A stretch of DNA of 64,000 bases from assembly GCA_037013685.1 (NCBI GenBank), contig CM072908.1, forward strand, positions 7,391,001-7,455,000. The letters are read 5' to 3'. The first letter of the stretch is position 1; every line of letters begins with the position of its first letter. Source of the DNA: Acridotheres tristis (taxonomy: Eukaryota; Chordata; Aves; Passeriformes; Sturnidae). Of this stretch, positions 36,701 through 49,665 are shown piece by piece. The notes beneath the pieces were generated by a model, which saw nothing but the letters and a program-made list of their open reading frames with translations, ran no database searches and was not told the origin of the DNA. Both the position numbers and the translations under genes were made by a program.

Positions 36701-39700
36701 GCTCTAGCCACCATCTTGTCAGGGTAAAATGTATTTACATGCCTTCCTTGCTCATTGATTGTATTTATTAAAAGAACACTATGACAGCTGAATATTAAAT
36801 TCCCAACTAGGTTTTATCTCCTTTTTAAGCCAGCCTGAATTATTGGCCTAATTTTATAGCTTACCCATTCTGCTTTATGATCATTTTTTCCAAGAAAGAA
36901 TTGGTGCTGTTTGATATTTAGGCCCATTTGTTGCCAAGACAGAGGCTATTGGCTTAGGGGCTGAAAACACTTAGAGCACAGAGCCAGGTTCTGGAGCCTT
37001 AACCAACACAAAGCACAGGATTTATATTAATAAAGCTTTGCTTTCAGTTCTTTTTGAGGGTTAGTGCTCCAAATCTTCCTGATGAGATGACTCTGTGCAG
37101 AAAACTCCCTTCACATCTTTGAAATGCAGAATTTAGTAATCTATTTTCTGATGCTCTTCCCTGTGGTGTATTTATGCACAGTTCCAGGGATGGGACCTGC
37201 CACAAAATGCCATTTTAGCCAGTGGCTTAGCACCAGTCACATCCCACAGACCAGTATACAGAGGCCCCTGGACTTTAGTTGACATTGAACCCATTTTTAT
37301 CTCTATATAAAAGCATATTTTTGTTTTTAAAATTCCTTCTACAAAGAATCAGAGGTTGTTGCAGTGTGATGGTTGAGCCACACAACAAAAACCTATATTC
37401 CAACACAGGACTGCAAAAGAGTTTACTCTCACTTGTGATGTGGTAGATATATCAGAAATAACTTTTTTTTTGCCTGTTGTTGGGAAAAAATAGGAATATC
37501 ACAGTGCCAGCTTCTGCCCTGCTTCCCCTTGGCCCCAAACTCCTATACAACCACGTGCCAGATAGCTATGTCTGCTCACCTCACAAGGGCTCTCCCCAAA
37601 CACAGGGCTTTTATCACTAGACATGACTATGGCCTTCCAAGCTGCAAAAGATTACATTTTAAGGGAAAACCAAAGAAAACAAACATAAAAAAGACAACTC
37701 CATATGATTTGATACCCAAACAGGACAATTGCAAAGGATATAAATCCTCTATGACTGGTTCAATCACCGAATCATATACTTGGACATTTTTAACACCCAA
37801 TTGTTGTATTAACTCTACATCCAGGTATGATTTTTACCTGTGTGCAATGCCCAGGGTAAAAAAACCTCAGAAATTACACTGGAAATATTACAGGACAAGG
37901 CTTTAGCACAAACCCCACAGTCCAAACCTGCAAGCTACAGGCTGCTCTTCCCACATTCTGCACACAACACAAAATAAACACCGAGCAACCACCATCTGAG
38001 CTTTGGTTTCATCAAACACCATTTTGATACCACAGCAACATGAGGGTGTTTAAATGAAGAGGTGTGACCCTATGTCTGTGGAGTTACCGCTCCTTCACTC
38101 CAGAGAAAGCACAAAGAGAAATATTTGTGCATCAACACCTTCTGTGCTCTAAAGCCTCTCCTCCAACACGGCATGGGAGAAGTTTCTTGTCTGCCTTTGG
38201 CTTTTATTTTCACCTCTACAGATCTCACTGTGCAGCTTTTTAACTCTTTGGGCTAAGAGCAAATCTTGAAAGACCATGGTTTTTTTCTGTACAGAGGAAG
38301 AGTGAAGGTTTGCATTGCTTTTTGGCACTGGAAATTCAGGTTTTGTTTAGCTTGGAAATATCATGGATGTAGCTCGAGTAACTCTTCAGGGTGGTAAAAG
38401 TTCAGGGCTCACAAGGCAATTCTCAGTCATTTACCCTCAACTGCCAAAGGAAAGTAATTTAGAGTCCCACAGGGTGTGCCAGCCTGAAAAATGTGGAACC
38501 ATCCCAACAGGCAGCTTCTTGCTCCTCCGAACCTCCCTGCCAGCAAAGGCCTATGAAGAGTACAAGGTGTATCTCCAAACTAACACAGCCCTAATGAGGG
38601 AATAAAATCGAAATCCCTGTCCATACTGGCTTATTCCAAACAAAGCTTTAGACACAGGAGCTACAGCCACTGTTCACACACCTACCACAGGGAGCAGGGC
38701 ATGAAATCCAGCCTGGCGACCTCATCCTCACCCTGAGTTTAATTTTGGCCAAAAAAGAAGGACAAAGTCATAGCTGTGCTTGAAATCCCTGCAAGCAAGC
38801 AGTCAGTGAAATAATTTCTCCTAAGGGGCTCCTCCAGGGTTGGGTCAGCCAGCGGCATCCATGGAATCCTGGTGCGATATCCTCATTAAGGGTGGCTAAC
38901 GACCCCCCTTCCCTGTGCACTAATGACTGCGGGAAGCTGTGCCTCCAAGTCATGTGTGACCTGGCAGAGACTAGCACCAGGTGTTTTTTAGTACCTTTGC
39001 AACACAACAGAAGAAATGACACCCAGTAAGGAAGCATTTCCCTTCTTCCCAGCAAGTGAGCAGGACTTCGAGGAATGGAGTAATAAACCGGCTGCATCTC
39101 ACAGGAGCAAGAGAAAAAAAAATGGGGTCCCTGATCATCATCAACACCATTTAAGATGTTCAATGCTCCCTGCACTGCCTTTGCCTAAGCAAAATTAGGA
39201 GGAATATACTATCCCTCATAGGTCTGTAGGCTTGGAGGGAAAGGGGCCCCACAGTTTTGCTCCCTGGAGGCACCCGCTCTCCCCACCCCTTTTGTGTGTA
39301 TTTTTTTTAGTGTGCCACACATCAGCACAATGCTGACAAGGGCTTTGTATGTTTTCTGCCTATGCAGCAGTTCAAGACACACAACTCTGGATTTTTTGAA
39401 AGGGAAAGGGGGAGGGAGCTGCCTTTTGCTGTACTATTTAATTGCACCGCTTGCTCTTCTGCATGACCACAGGGAAGGGAAAAAGCACCAAGGTTTAAAA
39501 ACAGAACCATTTTTAGTAGCCAAAATGGTCAAACTCAGTCTTCTCACAAGGTACAGTAGAGCTCAGAGTAAAACCTACCAGAGACAAGAAAAAAATTATA
39601 AATCACCAGGGTTTCTTTTCTGGAGTTGGATGTGACCCCAGAAAACAGCTCATCCATCCTCACTCTCTGCTGTTACAGTCTCCACATTCGCACACCTGCC

Positions 39701-41379
39701 AATGCAGATTCCAGCACTGAAAAAAAAGGAGGGAAAGGTCTGGAAAGCTGGACTGTCGGTTTTTCCACCTGCCAGGCGCAGCTCAACGAAGCCCGGGTGA
39801 CTGAGCTCCAAGGAGCAGCGAGCAGAGCACGTTATCACCCTTCTGGAGTTCCCATCTCACACGCACATGCGTGATTTGGACAGCGCTGGCAAACAGCTTC
39901 CTTCAAAAATAAGGATGACTAATCCACAGCAGCGCCGCTTTATTTATTTATTTTAAAGGCCACAAGGCAGAGCTTTTTCCAGAAGCATCAGCCTTTGTGA
40001 ACCAGCAAGCAGTGGGAAGGGTAAGCCCTGGGACCCGCTCATGCTCTGCAGACAGAAGTAACCACAGAAACACTGCGTCATCTGTGTATGACACACGCAG
40101 ATATGGCTGGAGCCTTTTCCCTCATGCTTCTGGAAAGGCCAGATTCCACTGCCTGGGTGATTCCTGGATCCCTGCGTGGTTTGTAGGGATCTGCTGAGGA
40201 GAGGGGTTACATAAACAATACATTGTTTCCTTTGGAAATAAACAAAAACCCAAAACAAACAAACAAAACCCAAAACAAAACAATAGAGGAAAAAAATAAG
40301 GCATGAAACAGCTTTAACCCATAACTGCAGCATCTGAGTGAGAGGATGTGCTGGAAAAAAACAGTGCAGGGATTTGGGATCAAAGCAGAGCACCCGAATC
40401 CCTCGGTGGGCCCAGTACCCCCAGCAAGGTCACTCTGGCTCACAGGGACAAACATTAATGCAAAGCTGTGGTGGAACCACAGTGGAGGAAGCACTGCAGG
40501 AGGTCACTTAGGGACTGCAGAAAGGGAATGGATAAAAAAAAAATAAATAAAACATCCATAAGCAGATGTTTACTGACATGCAGCAAATCCACAGCTCAGC
40601 TCTGGAAAGCTGCGTGGTTGGAGGGAGAACAGCCCAGTTCTCAGGACGCAGCAAATACCCTGCACCCTCAGATTGAGGTTACAGCTTTTAGCCAGCTCCA
40701 CACCCCACCCCCCCCCCACCAAAAAAAAACCCCAACCAAATCTGTCATCTTTTTAAGCACTCAGAAACTGAGGTTTCCTCGGTGCCACCGAGGTGATTTT
40801 GGGTGGTGGCACCATTAAATACTTACCCACCTCACAGCCAAAGGCTGCACAATCTGAAATTTGTGAATGTTTGCAAATGGTTTGGAAAGTTTTTCAAGGA
40901 AGGTGATGTACGATTGTAAATCCTTCCCGTTATTAATTAAAGGGAGCTATTGTTCCAGCTCTAATCAAGCCTTGTCTCCAGCTGGGCAATTTTAAAACGC
41001 AATTCAAAACACACACAGGAAAACAATAAAAGATCATGAGGAAGCGTCGGAAAAAAAAAAACAAAAAAACCCCCACAAAACAAAAAACCCCAACAACAAC
41101 GAAACAGTGAATGGGAGGGGGGAAGAAAAATAAAAAATAATACTCCTGCTATTTAAAATTAATTCCGAGCAGGAGCATGCTGGGGCAGGGGGGAATCCCC
41201 CCTCCCACCGCCTGGGAAAGGTCATTTATACCATCGGTGCCATGGCCACGCCGGAGCAGGGCTGCGGTGATGCCAGCCCTGCCTCATTCATCTCCATCAG
41301 CGACAGCTCTGCTTTCCATTTATTTAGGAAAAAAAATAAAAAAATAAAAATCCCAAACCCCTCCAAGCTGCAAACACCT

Positions 41380-41740
41380 CCCAGCGCTCTGTTTCCAAGG
41401 CTGGGGGAACCGAGCAAGGGGGAGCGGTTTGGAACGAGGCTCCCAGCCAGGGAGAGGTGGCGCATCCTCCGCATCCTCCTCCTCCTCCTGCCCGGCGCTG
41501 CGGCAAAGGCGCCGCAGTGGGGGCTCCCCGCCCCCGTGGAAACTTCTGGAACAAGCAGCCAAGCTGGAGAGAGGAGAGAAACCTTGATACCCGCAGAGGA
41601 AAAAAAAACCCACGTACTAAAAGGGAGAGGATTGCACAAGGTCGGGGAAAAATAAGAGATCTCTGTATAAGTGAAGCCCCCAAGCGGCTCTGGCAGCCGC
41701 GGCTCGGGGGGTGGGGCAGCCGCCTCGGCTCGAAACAAAA
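41380..41740. other. GC-rich patch with a short plus-strand open frame upstream
   Basis: A GC-rich block in otherwise AT-rich DNA. Just before it, at 41242, a plus-strand ATG in good context (GCCATGG) opens a 137-codon frame starting MATPEQGCGDASPASF. The frame soon runs into lysine-rich low-complexity sequence. I do not recognise the product and do not call it a gene. Confidence 0.4.
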
Positions 41741-43299
41741 CGCCCCAACAAAGCATATTTTAAAAAAAAAAAAAAAAAAAAAGAGAGAGAGAAATGGTGG
41801 TGTTTGTAGCGCGAGATGGTGGGATAAAGGAGCTGATCCCTCCTCCTGGATCTACAGCAAAGCCGGCCATTGCAGTTCCATTTGTCCTTTTTTTGTGCAA
41901 TGAATTGTCTGATCCGGACTATTCGGTTGCATTTGCAGCTTCACTTACTGCGGTTTGGTTTTGTTGTGCTGTTTTCCTTTTTGTTTCTTTTTCATTGTTT
42001 GTTTTGGTTTTGGTTTTTTCTGGGTGTATTTTTTTCCTCTTTTTCATTAACAAACAATCCTTCCCAAATCTCCCAAGGAAAATCTACATCTCTGTGGAAC
42101 AAATAAAACATTCAAGCACAAACTTCCATCATGGACTGTAAAAAAAGAGATGGGTTGGTTTTTGTTATTTTTTCGGTTTTTTGTTTTTTTTTTTTTATGG
42201 CATTTTTTCTCCTGCTTTTAGGATACATTGTAGTAGGAAACCAATGGAGGAAAACAAAGGTAATATATATATAAAATCAAACATATATATGGGCCAAAGT
42301 TACAGTGATTATATATAATTAAATTATAGTTTTTAGGTGTGTGGGCTTATTTTATATTTTAAGTAGTCCCTGGGAAAAGGTCATATATATAAAATATTAA
42401 CTATATAGCAGTATTTATATATTTATATTTAATAAAAATATTCAAGTATTTCTGTATCCATAGAAATAAAAGATCGTCTGTATGGGCCTAAATCTGCAAT
42501 TCTATGGGGAAAAAAGCAGTATTTTTAGGTATGTAGCTTTTAAGAAATATGACACAATGTTATAGCCTATAACAACGCTGTGATGCAGGAAAAAAGGATA
42601 AGGCAACATTAAAAGAATATTTAAAACAAACAAAAAAACAACAAAAAACCCCCCCACAACAAAACAAAACAACAACAACAAAAAAAAACAAACAAAAAAA
42701 AGTGTGGTACCTTGGCTACAGCCTCCAACAACGAGCATGTGGATGTTATGGGATGTGGGGGTTTTTTAATGGTATTACTACGTCTGATCACACCAATTTA
42801 TTATTTTAATTAAGCGAATGGCGGGCGAGCTGTTGTGGGGAGCAGGTGAGTAGTGATGGCTCTTCCCTTACCATTCCAGCTCTGATGATAAATCAATCCT
42901 CGGGCGTTTGGAACTTTTTTTGTTGGTGTTGTTTTTTTTTTTTTCTTAAGCACTTTTGGGGATTTTCCATGCCGTGAGGAGACCAGGAGATGGCGGCTTC
43001 AACCCCTGCGAAGGAGAAAAGCGGTGGAAAAGCAGAGAATTGGGCATAAAACTACCCATCGTGGGGGTGCGTGTGGTGATGATGAAGGGAAGGGTGGGGA
43101 TCGTGTGGAAAGTGAAATACTTGCCCAAAATCCCTCAGATGTGAGGGAGAAAAATAACATTTTAGGGTTAACACTGGGGGAGCTGGGGCTGAGGTGAGAA
43201 GACTGGGGGTTCCGCCATGGCCGAATGAAAATGCGCATTTCTGGCCATTTTCGCATCCTTTCCCAAAGGCGGCGAGGAGAAAAGCGTAGGAGGGAGGGA

Positions 43300-43565
43300 G
43301 AATACGAAGAAGGTCAGGTTTCACCCGCAGCGCTTTCGCCGCCCGCCCGGAGGGGATTCACACAGGATCAGAGCCCCTCCGCCGTGCCCATGCCGCTCCG
43401 GCCCCGCAGCCGCTGCTCGCCTGTCCTTCCCCCGCTCTCCGCCCGCCGCCATTTTGTCACCTCCGCGCCGCTCCCGCGGCCCCGCCGGGCGGCCATTTTG
43501 TGAAGCGAGCGCGGGGACAGCGCCTCAGGGGCCGTGAGGGGCGGCCCCGTCCGGCGCCGCCTTTT
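43300..43565. promoter_or_regulatory. Orphan CpG island with two YY1-like motifs
   Basis: CpG-dense sequence contains CCGCCATTTTGTCACC (about 43446-43461) and GGCGGCCATTTTGTGAAG (about 43489-43506). Both match the GCCATTTTG core of YY1 sites found near many transcription starts. No recognised gene starts here. Good plus-strand splice donors lie nearby: AGCAG|GTGAGT at 42846 (upstream) and CGCAG|GTATGT at 44122 (downstream). A non-coding RNA promoter is a reasonable inference. Confidence 0.6.
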
Positions 43566-44342
43566 GTCGGCCCAAACCCTCCTTTCCTCGTTATTTTCTC
43601 TTTTTTTTCTTCAGGAATTTCTCTTTTTCCTCACGAAACACTCTGTCCTTAACTCCCCGTCTAGAGCCCGAGCTCTTCAGCAAAAAAACCTCAAACAAAA
43701 CGAAAAACAAACCCTATACTCAGACAAAGCAATGCAATAAATGAGATTAAAGCATATTCCCCAGCTTGGCTGGGCGGAAAAGTTTAGCTGCGCAGAGAAT
43801 TAAGGGATATAGTAATATGTTATATATATTTATTCCCAAACCTTCACTTTTTTCCCCCCAGTGATAAATCCTTCATGCCAATAATCCACCTTGACGACGG
43901 GGATAACCTCTTCGAAAAATAACCATGTTTTTATTTCAATAAAGCACTTTGCTCACACTGCTTTACTGGACATTCCAGCAAAATAAAGATACAACTTAAA
44001 CCACTCGAAGCCAAATCTGGGTGAAAATTGGTAATTTTCAGGAAATAGGGCTGCAGGATGCTGTAATCACTGATATGATGAAGGAAATCCGGGATATGAA
44101 ATAGCAAAACCCTGCTCGCAGGTATGTGCTGTGCATCTGTTTTCAGAAATAGGGTGGGTTGGGCTTTTTATCCTTTATTTTATAAAGAAGCCAGTATAGC
44201 ACTCGCAACCTGGCAACGCGCTTGCGCACTCGCCTCATCTCTTTCGCCTCATGCTATCAAAATCAATGTGTTCTAAAACTACATTGTGGCAGTTTTGCCA
44301 GGAAAGCCGGGGGAAAAGGAGAATATTAGCATACAGCTTTTA

Positions 44343-44392
44343 CATATATTTTTATATATATATATATAAATGTATATATATATTTATATTTA
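44343..44392. repeat. TA-rich microsatellite
   Basis: Runs of TATATATA broken by AAATG and TTTATATTTA. It is a simple repeat. Confidence 0.85.
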
Positions 44393-46063
44393 TCCCACCT
44401 GTGCTGCTGTGCTGCCTGAGCTGGAGAAATCAAGGCTTGGGCTGTTCCTGGTGTAATCCCTGCTGATTTTTGCCTCTACCAGAATCATCAGGATCAGATA
44501 GCTTTTCACTTAAGACATAAAATTTTTTTTGGCTGTGTCAAAGGAAAGTGCAGAAAATAGGTCTGAATGCTCTATGGGGAAGAACAAGGCCTCAGGAAGC
44601 TGGCTGGGATGTGACTGCCATTAACGTGGGTTCCAAAGGAAAAACCCAGTTTTCCTGCAGCTCTATCTTATTTGAGAAAAACCATCACCAGCACCCAACT
44701 TTGTTCCCAGCACCTTTCCAGCCCCTTTATCATCACATTTTCCTTGCACCACACTACAAATCTTCCATTTTCCAAAGAAACCTGCAAAAAGCAACCCTTT
44801 AACCACTGACTTAAAATTACTACAGCTGTACCTGGTAGCTCCTTCAATTTAAAACCTCTTTTTAAAAATCAGGCAGTCCTTTGAGTTGTAAAAAGATAAC
44901 CTTTAGGCTTTTTTTATGTGCTGCACCGTTGTACTCCTGGGAGCCAAGTTGGCCTTGCAGCAGAGCAAGAGATCGGATGCCTTTGCTGGGAAAGCCCGAG
45001 GAAATTTTATCCGCGGGCCGCACCCAGCCTGAAGTGAGGAAATATTTGCATTTGCTGCTCCTTGGAAGGCAGCCAGGTCCTTCCCGCTCTCCTCAGCCTG
45101 CCAAGAGGGATTGCAAGAGCTGACGGGCATATTGCAGCAGCCAAGGGAAGGGCTGGAGCCATTCGGAGCGCTGCAATCCTCTCTGCCCTTTGGCACTGCC
45201 ACAGGGACAAGAGGAGGGACTTGGAGTGGGTTTTACACCTAGGTGGTCCCGGAGGAGCTCCACAAGGCTTTGGAGCCCAGCCCCCCAAAATGTTGTTTTT
45301 GAGGCAGGATGTGTGGTTGGTGTATTTTTGCAGATCTGGGTGCTTGCAGAAGTGCTAGAGATGGGGTGAGGAGTCCAAGGACAGGCTGAGCCATTGTAGC
45401 TGATCTGAGTTTGCTCAGCAGCAGGACAGGATCCAGCTCCTGCAGCCTCACCCTTGCAGGATCTCCTGCATGTGGCTTAAAATTCCTCGAGCTCCTCCCA
45501 AGGGAAAACACGGGGCTGTGCTTTTCAGGCAAAGCAATGCTCCCCACGCCTCTGCTTGTAGTGCTTCTCCCTTTATCTGGGAAGAAAGGCTTACCTCAGC
45601 CTTTTTGTCCTCTTACCTGTGTCCCTGTATCCCTGTCCCTTGTCACCCTCTACTCCTGAAAAATTACACTGAATCTGACCACACCACATCCCTTCACCAT
45701 GCTGCCAAACTCTCCAGCAGTGCCTTTCCTTTCTCCTTGCTTTCCAGGACCTTCTCCAAGGCTGCCTGTAAATAAAAGCATTTCCCTGCCTATCTCCGGC
45801 CAAAGATTCTGCAGTCCCAGTGCCAACAGCCCATCCTACAAGGCTCCAAGGGGAAAATACCCAACTCCTTCCTACCATTCCTCTGTGGAAGGGTAGTACA
45901 GCTTTCAATAACACATCCAAAACACCACTCAGCTTTGCACTTCCATCCTCACTAAAAACCTTGAGTGGAAAAATATCCATATTGCAAAAAGCAGGCAGCC
46001 CTTTGCCATCTGGGCCTTCTTTTTCCTGCTCCCTTTGGCCACTGCCACATCCTTTTATTTTCT

Positions 46064-46110
46064 TAGCATCATTTTGATGCTTTTTTACTTTTTTAGCATC
46101 ATTTTGATGC
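46064..46110. repeat. Two copies of a 15 bp inverted repeat, period 30 bp
   Basis: TAGCATCATTTTGATGC occurs at 46064-46080 and again at 46094-46110. Each copy contains the palindrome GCATCA-TTT-TGATGC. The T-rich spacers are also similar, so a 30 bp unit has been duplicated. Confidence 0.85.
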
Positions 46111-47180
46111 CTGATTTTCCTCACAGTGTAAGGAGCTTTGGAAAGTGAGAAATTGCTTGGAGCACAGGAATTCCTTGGCATGGGATAAGGAGTTCCCACC
46201 CAACTGGACCCAAAGCCACCAACTTACGTGACTGGGACAAACCACAACTTATTTATAAATACGTTTAAAGCAAGTTACAACCTGATTGATGGCTCAGAGA
46301 TGCTCGTTAACAAACACTGAGTAAACACCTTTGTAGACAGGGAAGAGTCATCAGGAAATAGCTATTGATGTGATTAATTAACCATCATTAACCCCTTCAC
46401 TTATAAACACAGCACATGCCGGAGATAGTGTACATGATCCAGGAGCTGCTGGTCTGGTGGTTGTTTTCTTTGTTTACAGCTCCCATTTTCCATCAGGAAA
46501 GCATTAAACATCATCTCACATGCTCTTGCTATTTTCTGCTCTTGATTTGTGGCTCTTTAAACACTTCTTAACTTTCTTTTTAACCGAAAGTTTCTCCGCC
46601 TGGTTTGCAACGCCCTCACAAACAAAACCACTAAGCACCGGCAACATCGGTTGCGCAGATGTTGGGCATGCAGAGAAATGGTCTCATTTCTGCTGTTTTG
46701 AAGCCTGGACTGAGAGGAGATCAAAAAGCTTTCACTTGCAGAGCGATATAATCTCGGATAACATGCAGAAAGCGGGCTGTCCATCTTTCCCAGCGTCCCG
46801 GCCCTGCGGGATGCTTTTAGCAGGAGTTTTACTGCCTGATGGAGGAATCTGTACTCCGGCTGCCCTCTGCCGGCTCCGGGATAGATAGTCAGAAAAAAAA
46901 AAAACAACCCAAACCACACCAAAACCCCTTTTATCAACACCACGAAACATTGCCAGATCCCATATCCACCCCAAAAAAAACCCACTCGTCTCTCCCCCGG
47001 GTGACAGCAGCATCTACCACATTGCTACACCCTAAAATCAACTGTTATGGACCTGAGTGGCCCGACTCTTGCCACGCCTAGAAAGTCCAAAACCAGCTTT
47101 TTTCCTTATTTTTAAACTTGGATTTGGTAGGTTTGGAATGCAGGGTGGATGAAAGGAATGAGAGTTTTTAAACTAGGGGT

Positions 47181-47186
47181 TTTATT
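47181..47186 (-). terminator. FBLIM1: Candidate FBLIM1 polyadenylation signal
   Basis: AATAAA on the minus strand, about 420 nt after the FBLIM1 stop codon. It is the first canonical hexamer I see downstream. Confidence 0.5.
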
Positions 47187-47603
47187 TAACTGTGAGTAAC
47201 TAAATCCGTGCCCGCTCTCCACAGAGGGAAACATTTCAGTGAAACCCCAAGGAAGCTCAAGAAGAAAGAAACACCACCCAAGAAAACCAAACTGGCCTTG
47301 AAAAAGGAGTTAAAAAAAAGAAATAAGGAATAAAACCTTCACTCCTCATTGCTGCTCTGTCAGGGCATTTGATATTCATCATGAGCATAGATCTGTGCTG
47401 GGACATATCCACAATATATGCACAATTCTCCACCCCCCCAGTCCACTGGATCAGGGTCCTGGGGACATTTCGGTGATGAAAACCCTGTTCTGCAGTAATT
47501 AGGGGGTGCTCCAGACATGCAGGGTCAGCCATGGGGCACATCCCACTGGGGGCACCCCGTTTTTGGTTCCTGGCACTGGAAGGGGTTGATGAGCTGCAGG
47601 GTC

Positions 47604-49665
47604 TCAGCAAGATGACTCGTTGCGCCAGCGGATGTGGCAGGACTTGCAGAGGAGGTGGTCATCCAAGGGGTAGCACCCATTCTCTGTCAGCTCCGGTGAC
47701 AGGGGCATCCTGCAGCTCTAGAGGCAGGAGGGGAAAAGGAAGCCAGATTTTGGGGTCCCTGTGTTGTGTTACACCTTATTTTCCCTGAAAAGCTATCAGC
47801 ACTCCGAAAAAGTGACAATCTACATCAAAAGTGTGCAAAGCTGAAGTTCTCCAAACACATCATCATCACCACCCAATTTACTTATTTCCCCCCTCCCCAT
47901 TACTTGTAAGGTAAACTGGGGGCTAAAAAACAGCCGTGGATGCTGCCATCCCTGTGTCCATGCTCAGCTAAGGCTCAGTGCCACCCCCTTGGCTCTGGGT
48001 ACCCCCAGCTCCCTGGGCTGTACCTCACAGCGGTAGCAGTTCTCATGGAAGCTGCGTCCCAGGCACTCAATCTTGTAGGTGTCCTCGTCCTCATGGGGGA
48101 CAATGGGGCGCTCGCAGGCGCTGCACATCGGGGCATATTTCCTGATGGGAGCAAATGGGAGCAGTGTGAGCCCGGCGGGGTGACGGGAACGAGCCGAATC
48201 CAACTCCCAGTGTGGGAGACACTGCCCCATTGCCAACCTGTAGAAGTCAGGCACGCAGTACACGTCACCCTGCTCATCCACGGCGAAGCTCTCAGTGCCG
48301 ATGGCCCGGCCACAGGCAGCGCAGGAGAAGCAGCTGGGGTGGTAGCCCTTGCCCAGGGCACGGACAATGTGCTCTGTGATCAGCTCCTGGCACTTGGCAC
48401 ATTTCTCCAGCGTGGCCTGGAATTTAGGGAACACATGTCATGAGACACCAGCCCACACCCCAAGGGATGTTCTGAGGGTGCCGGTTTTCCCCAAAGGAGG
48501 ATGGATACCTGGAAGCAGGTGTCACACGTGGGGCACCCATCTCTCTGGAAGTAGCGCTGCCCAGCCAGGAGTCGGTGGCACGTGCGGCAGGTGAAGCAGT
48601 CAGGGTGGTACTGCTTCCGCATCGCCTCCACCGTCAGCTCCTGGGGCCCCAGTGCTTTGTGGCAGAAGGCACAGATGTCTGCAAGAAGCAGGGAGAGCGG
48701 TTGGGAGCTGTGTGCTTCAGTTTCCCTAAGTGGAGATGAGCCCATGCACTGCTGGGTCTCCCCTTACCTCTGGTGCTGTCCTTCTCCGGGTACCCATTCA
48801 CATTCTGCCGCTGCTGCTTGCCTGCTTGCTCCTGACAAGATGTGGGTGGCTTCAATTCAGCAGGGAAGGTGGAAGGGGCCTGGCAAGTGGGGAAGGGCAA
48901 AGCCATGTTAGTTATACCCCTGCATGTGGGGAAACTGAGGCACTGGGGGGGACTGCACTCTTGTTATCCTCACCTGGAGGGTGGCAGGTGCTGCAAGGTC
49001 CAGTTGTTGCAGTGCCAGACCCAGCACCTCCTCAGACAAGGGCTGGGGCACTTCAGAGAGGGGGAGGACTGGTGGAGATGAAGGTACAGGGGCCACCGGG
49101 TGAGTTCCTGCAGCAACAGACAGATGTGGGGAGTTTAGGGGATCAATAATGTGCAGTACCACCCCATCACAATAACGCCCTGTCACAACAACACCCTAAC
49201 AGCTTTGCAGCAGCACACAGTGACCTGCCCCAAAAGCAAACGCCATCGAAGCAAGAGGGGACAAACAGCACCAATAAGTGCCTGGCATTGGAGAGCAAAC
49301 ACAGCCCGTCCCCAGGAGCCAGATCCATGCTGGGATGGGTGCAGGGATTTGGGGAATAACCCCACAAAAAATTTTCCCACGTTCCCTTCCGCACATGCAT
49401 CCTTTAACAAAGCATCTCCACATCCTCCTCAGCTCCATCACCATCCCTCCACACTACTCGCAGCCCCCCATGGACACCCCTCACCTCCGTTGGGCAACGT
49501 GGGGGCTGACAGCAAGATCTGGGGGTGATGGGTGCCGGGGACCTTGGCACCATCTGGCTGCGGCTCCCGTTGGGTTTTCTCCTTGGTGGCCACGTCCCTC
49601 TGTGGTGGCACGAGGGTGATGAAGATGGATGAAGCAATTCTCTTCTCTGCTTTCCTCGGCAACAT
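47604..49665 (-). CDS. FBLIM1: FBLIM1 (migfilin), filamin-binding LIM protein 1
   Basis: Seven coding exons (49485-49665, 48974-49107, 48768-48879, 48509-48678, 48238-48416, 48024-48141, 47604-47717) join in phase to 335 residues. The N-terminus carries the filamin-binding segment ([15 protein letters not shown], residues 7-21). Residues 22-140 are a linker with moderate proline content. Three LIM domains follow, starting at Cys145, Cys205 and Cys265, with all zinc ligands in place (LIM1 CAFC...HPDC...CRTC; LIM3 CSAC...HENC...CESC). The protein ends RWRNESSC. In the family, the N-terminus binds filamin and the LIM region is recruited by kindlin-2 at cell-matrix adhesions, with a role in linking integrins to actin. 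Human migfilin is a little longer, mainly in its proline-rich linker. The start Met matches the family N-terminus. The last intron uses AG|AGCTGCAGG, which keeps the LIM3 spacing. Confidence 0.95.

Larger units (their letters stand above)
33791..47180. other. Intergenic region between SPEN and FBLIM1
   Basis: About 13.4 kb without a supportable protein-coding gene. It holds two GC-rich patches (about 41380-41740 and 43300-43565), A/C-rich tracts, a poly-A run with a short GA repeat (41762-41791), an AT-rich stretch (about 42240-42450), a TA repeat (about 44343-44392) and a small hairpin repeat (46064-46110). Open frames are short and resemble no family I know. Confidence 0.75.

Noticed and set aside
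33791..47180. A UQCRH-like retrogene between FBLIM1 and SPEN, as in primates
   Set aside because: No frame on either strand resembles a hinge protein; the primate copy is lineage-specific.
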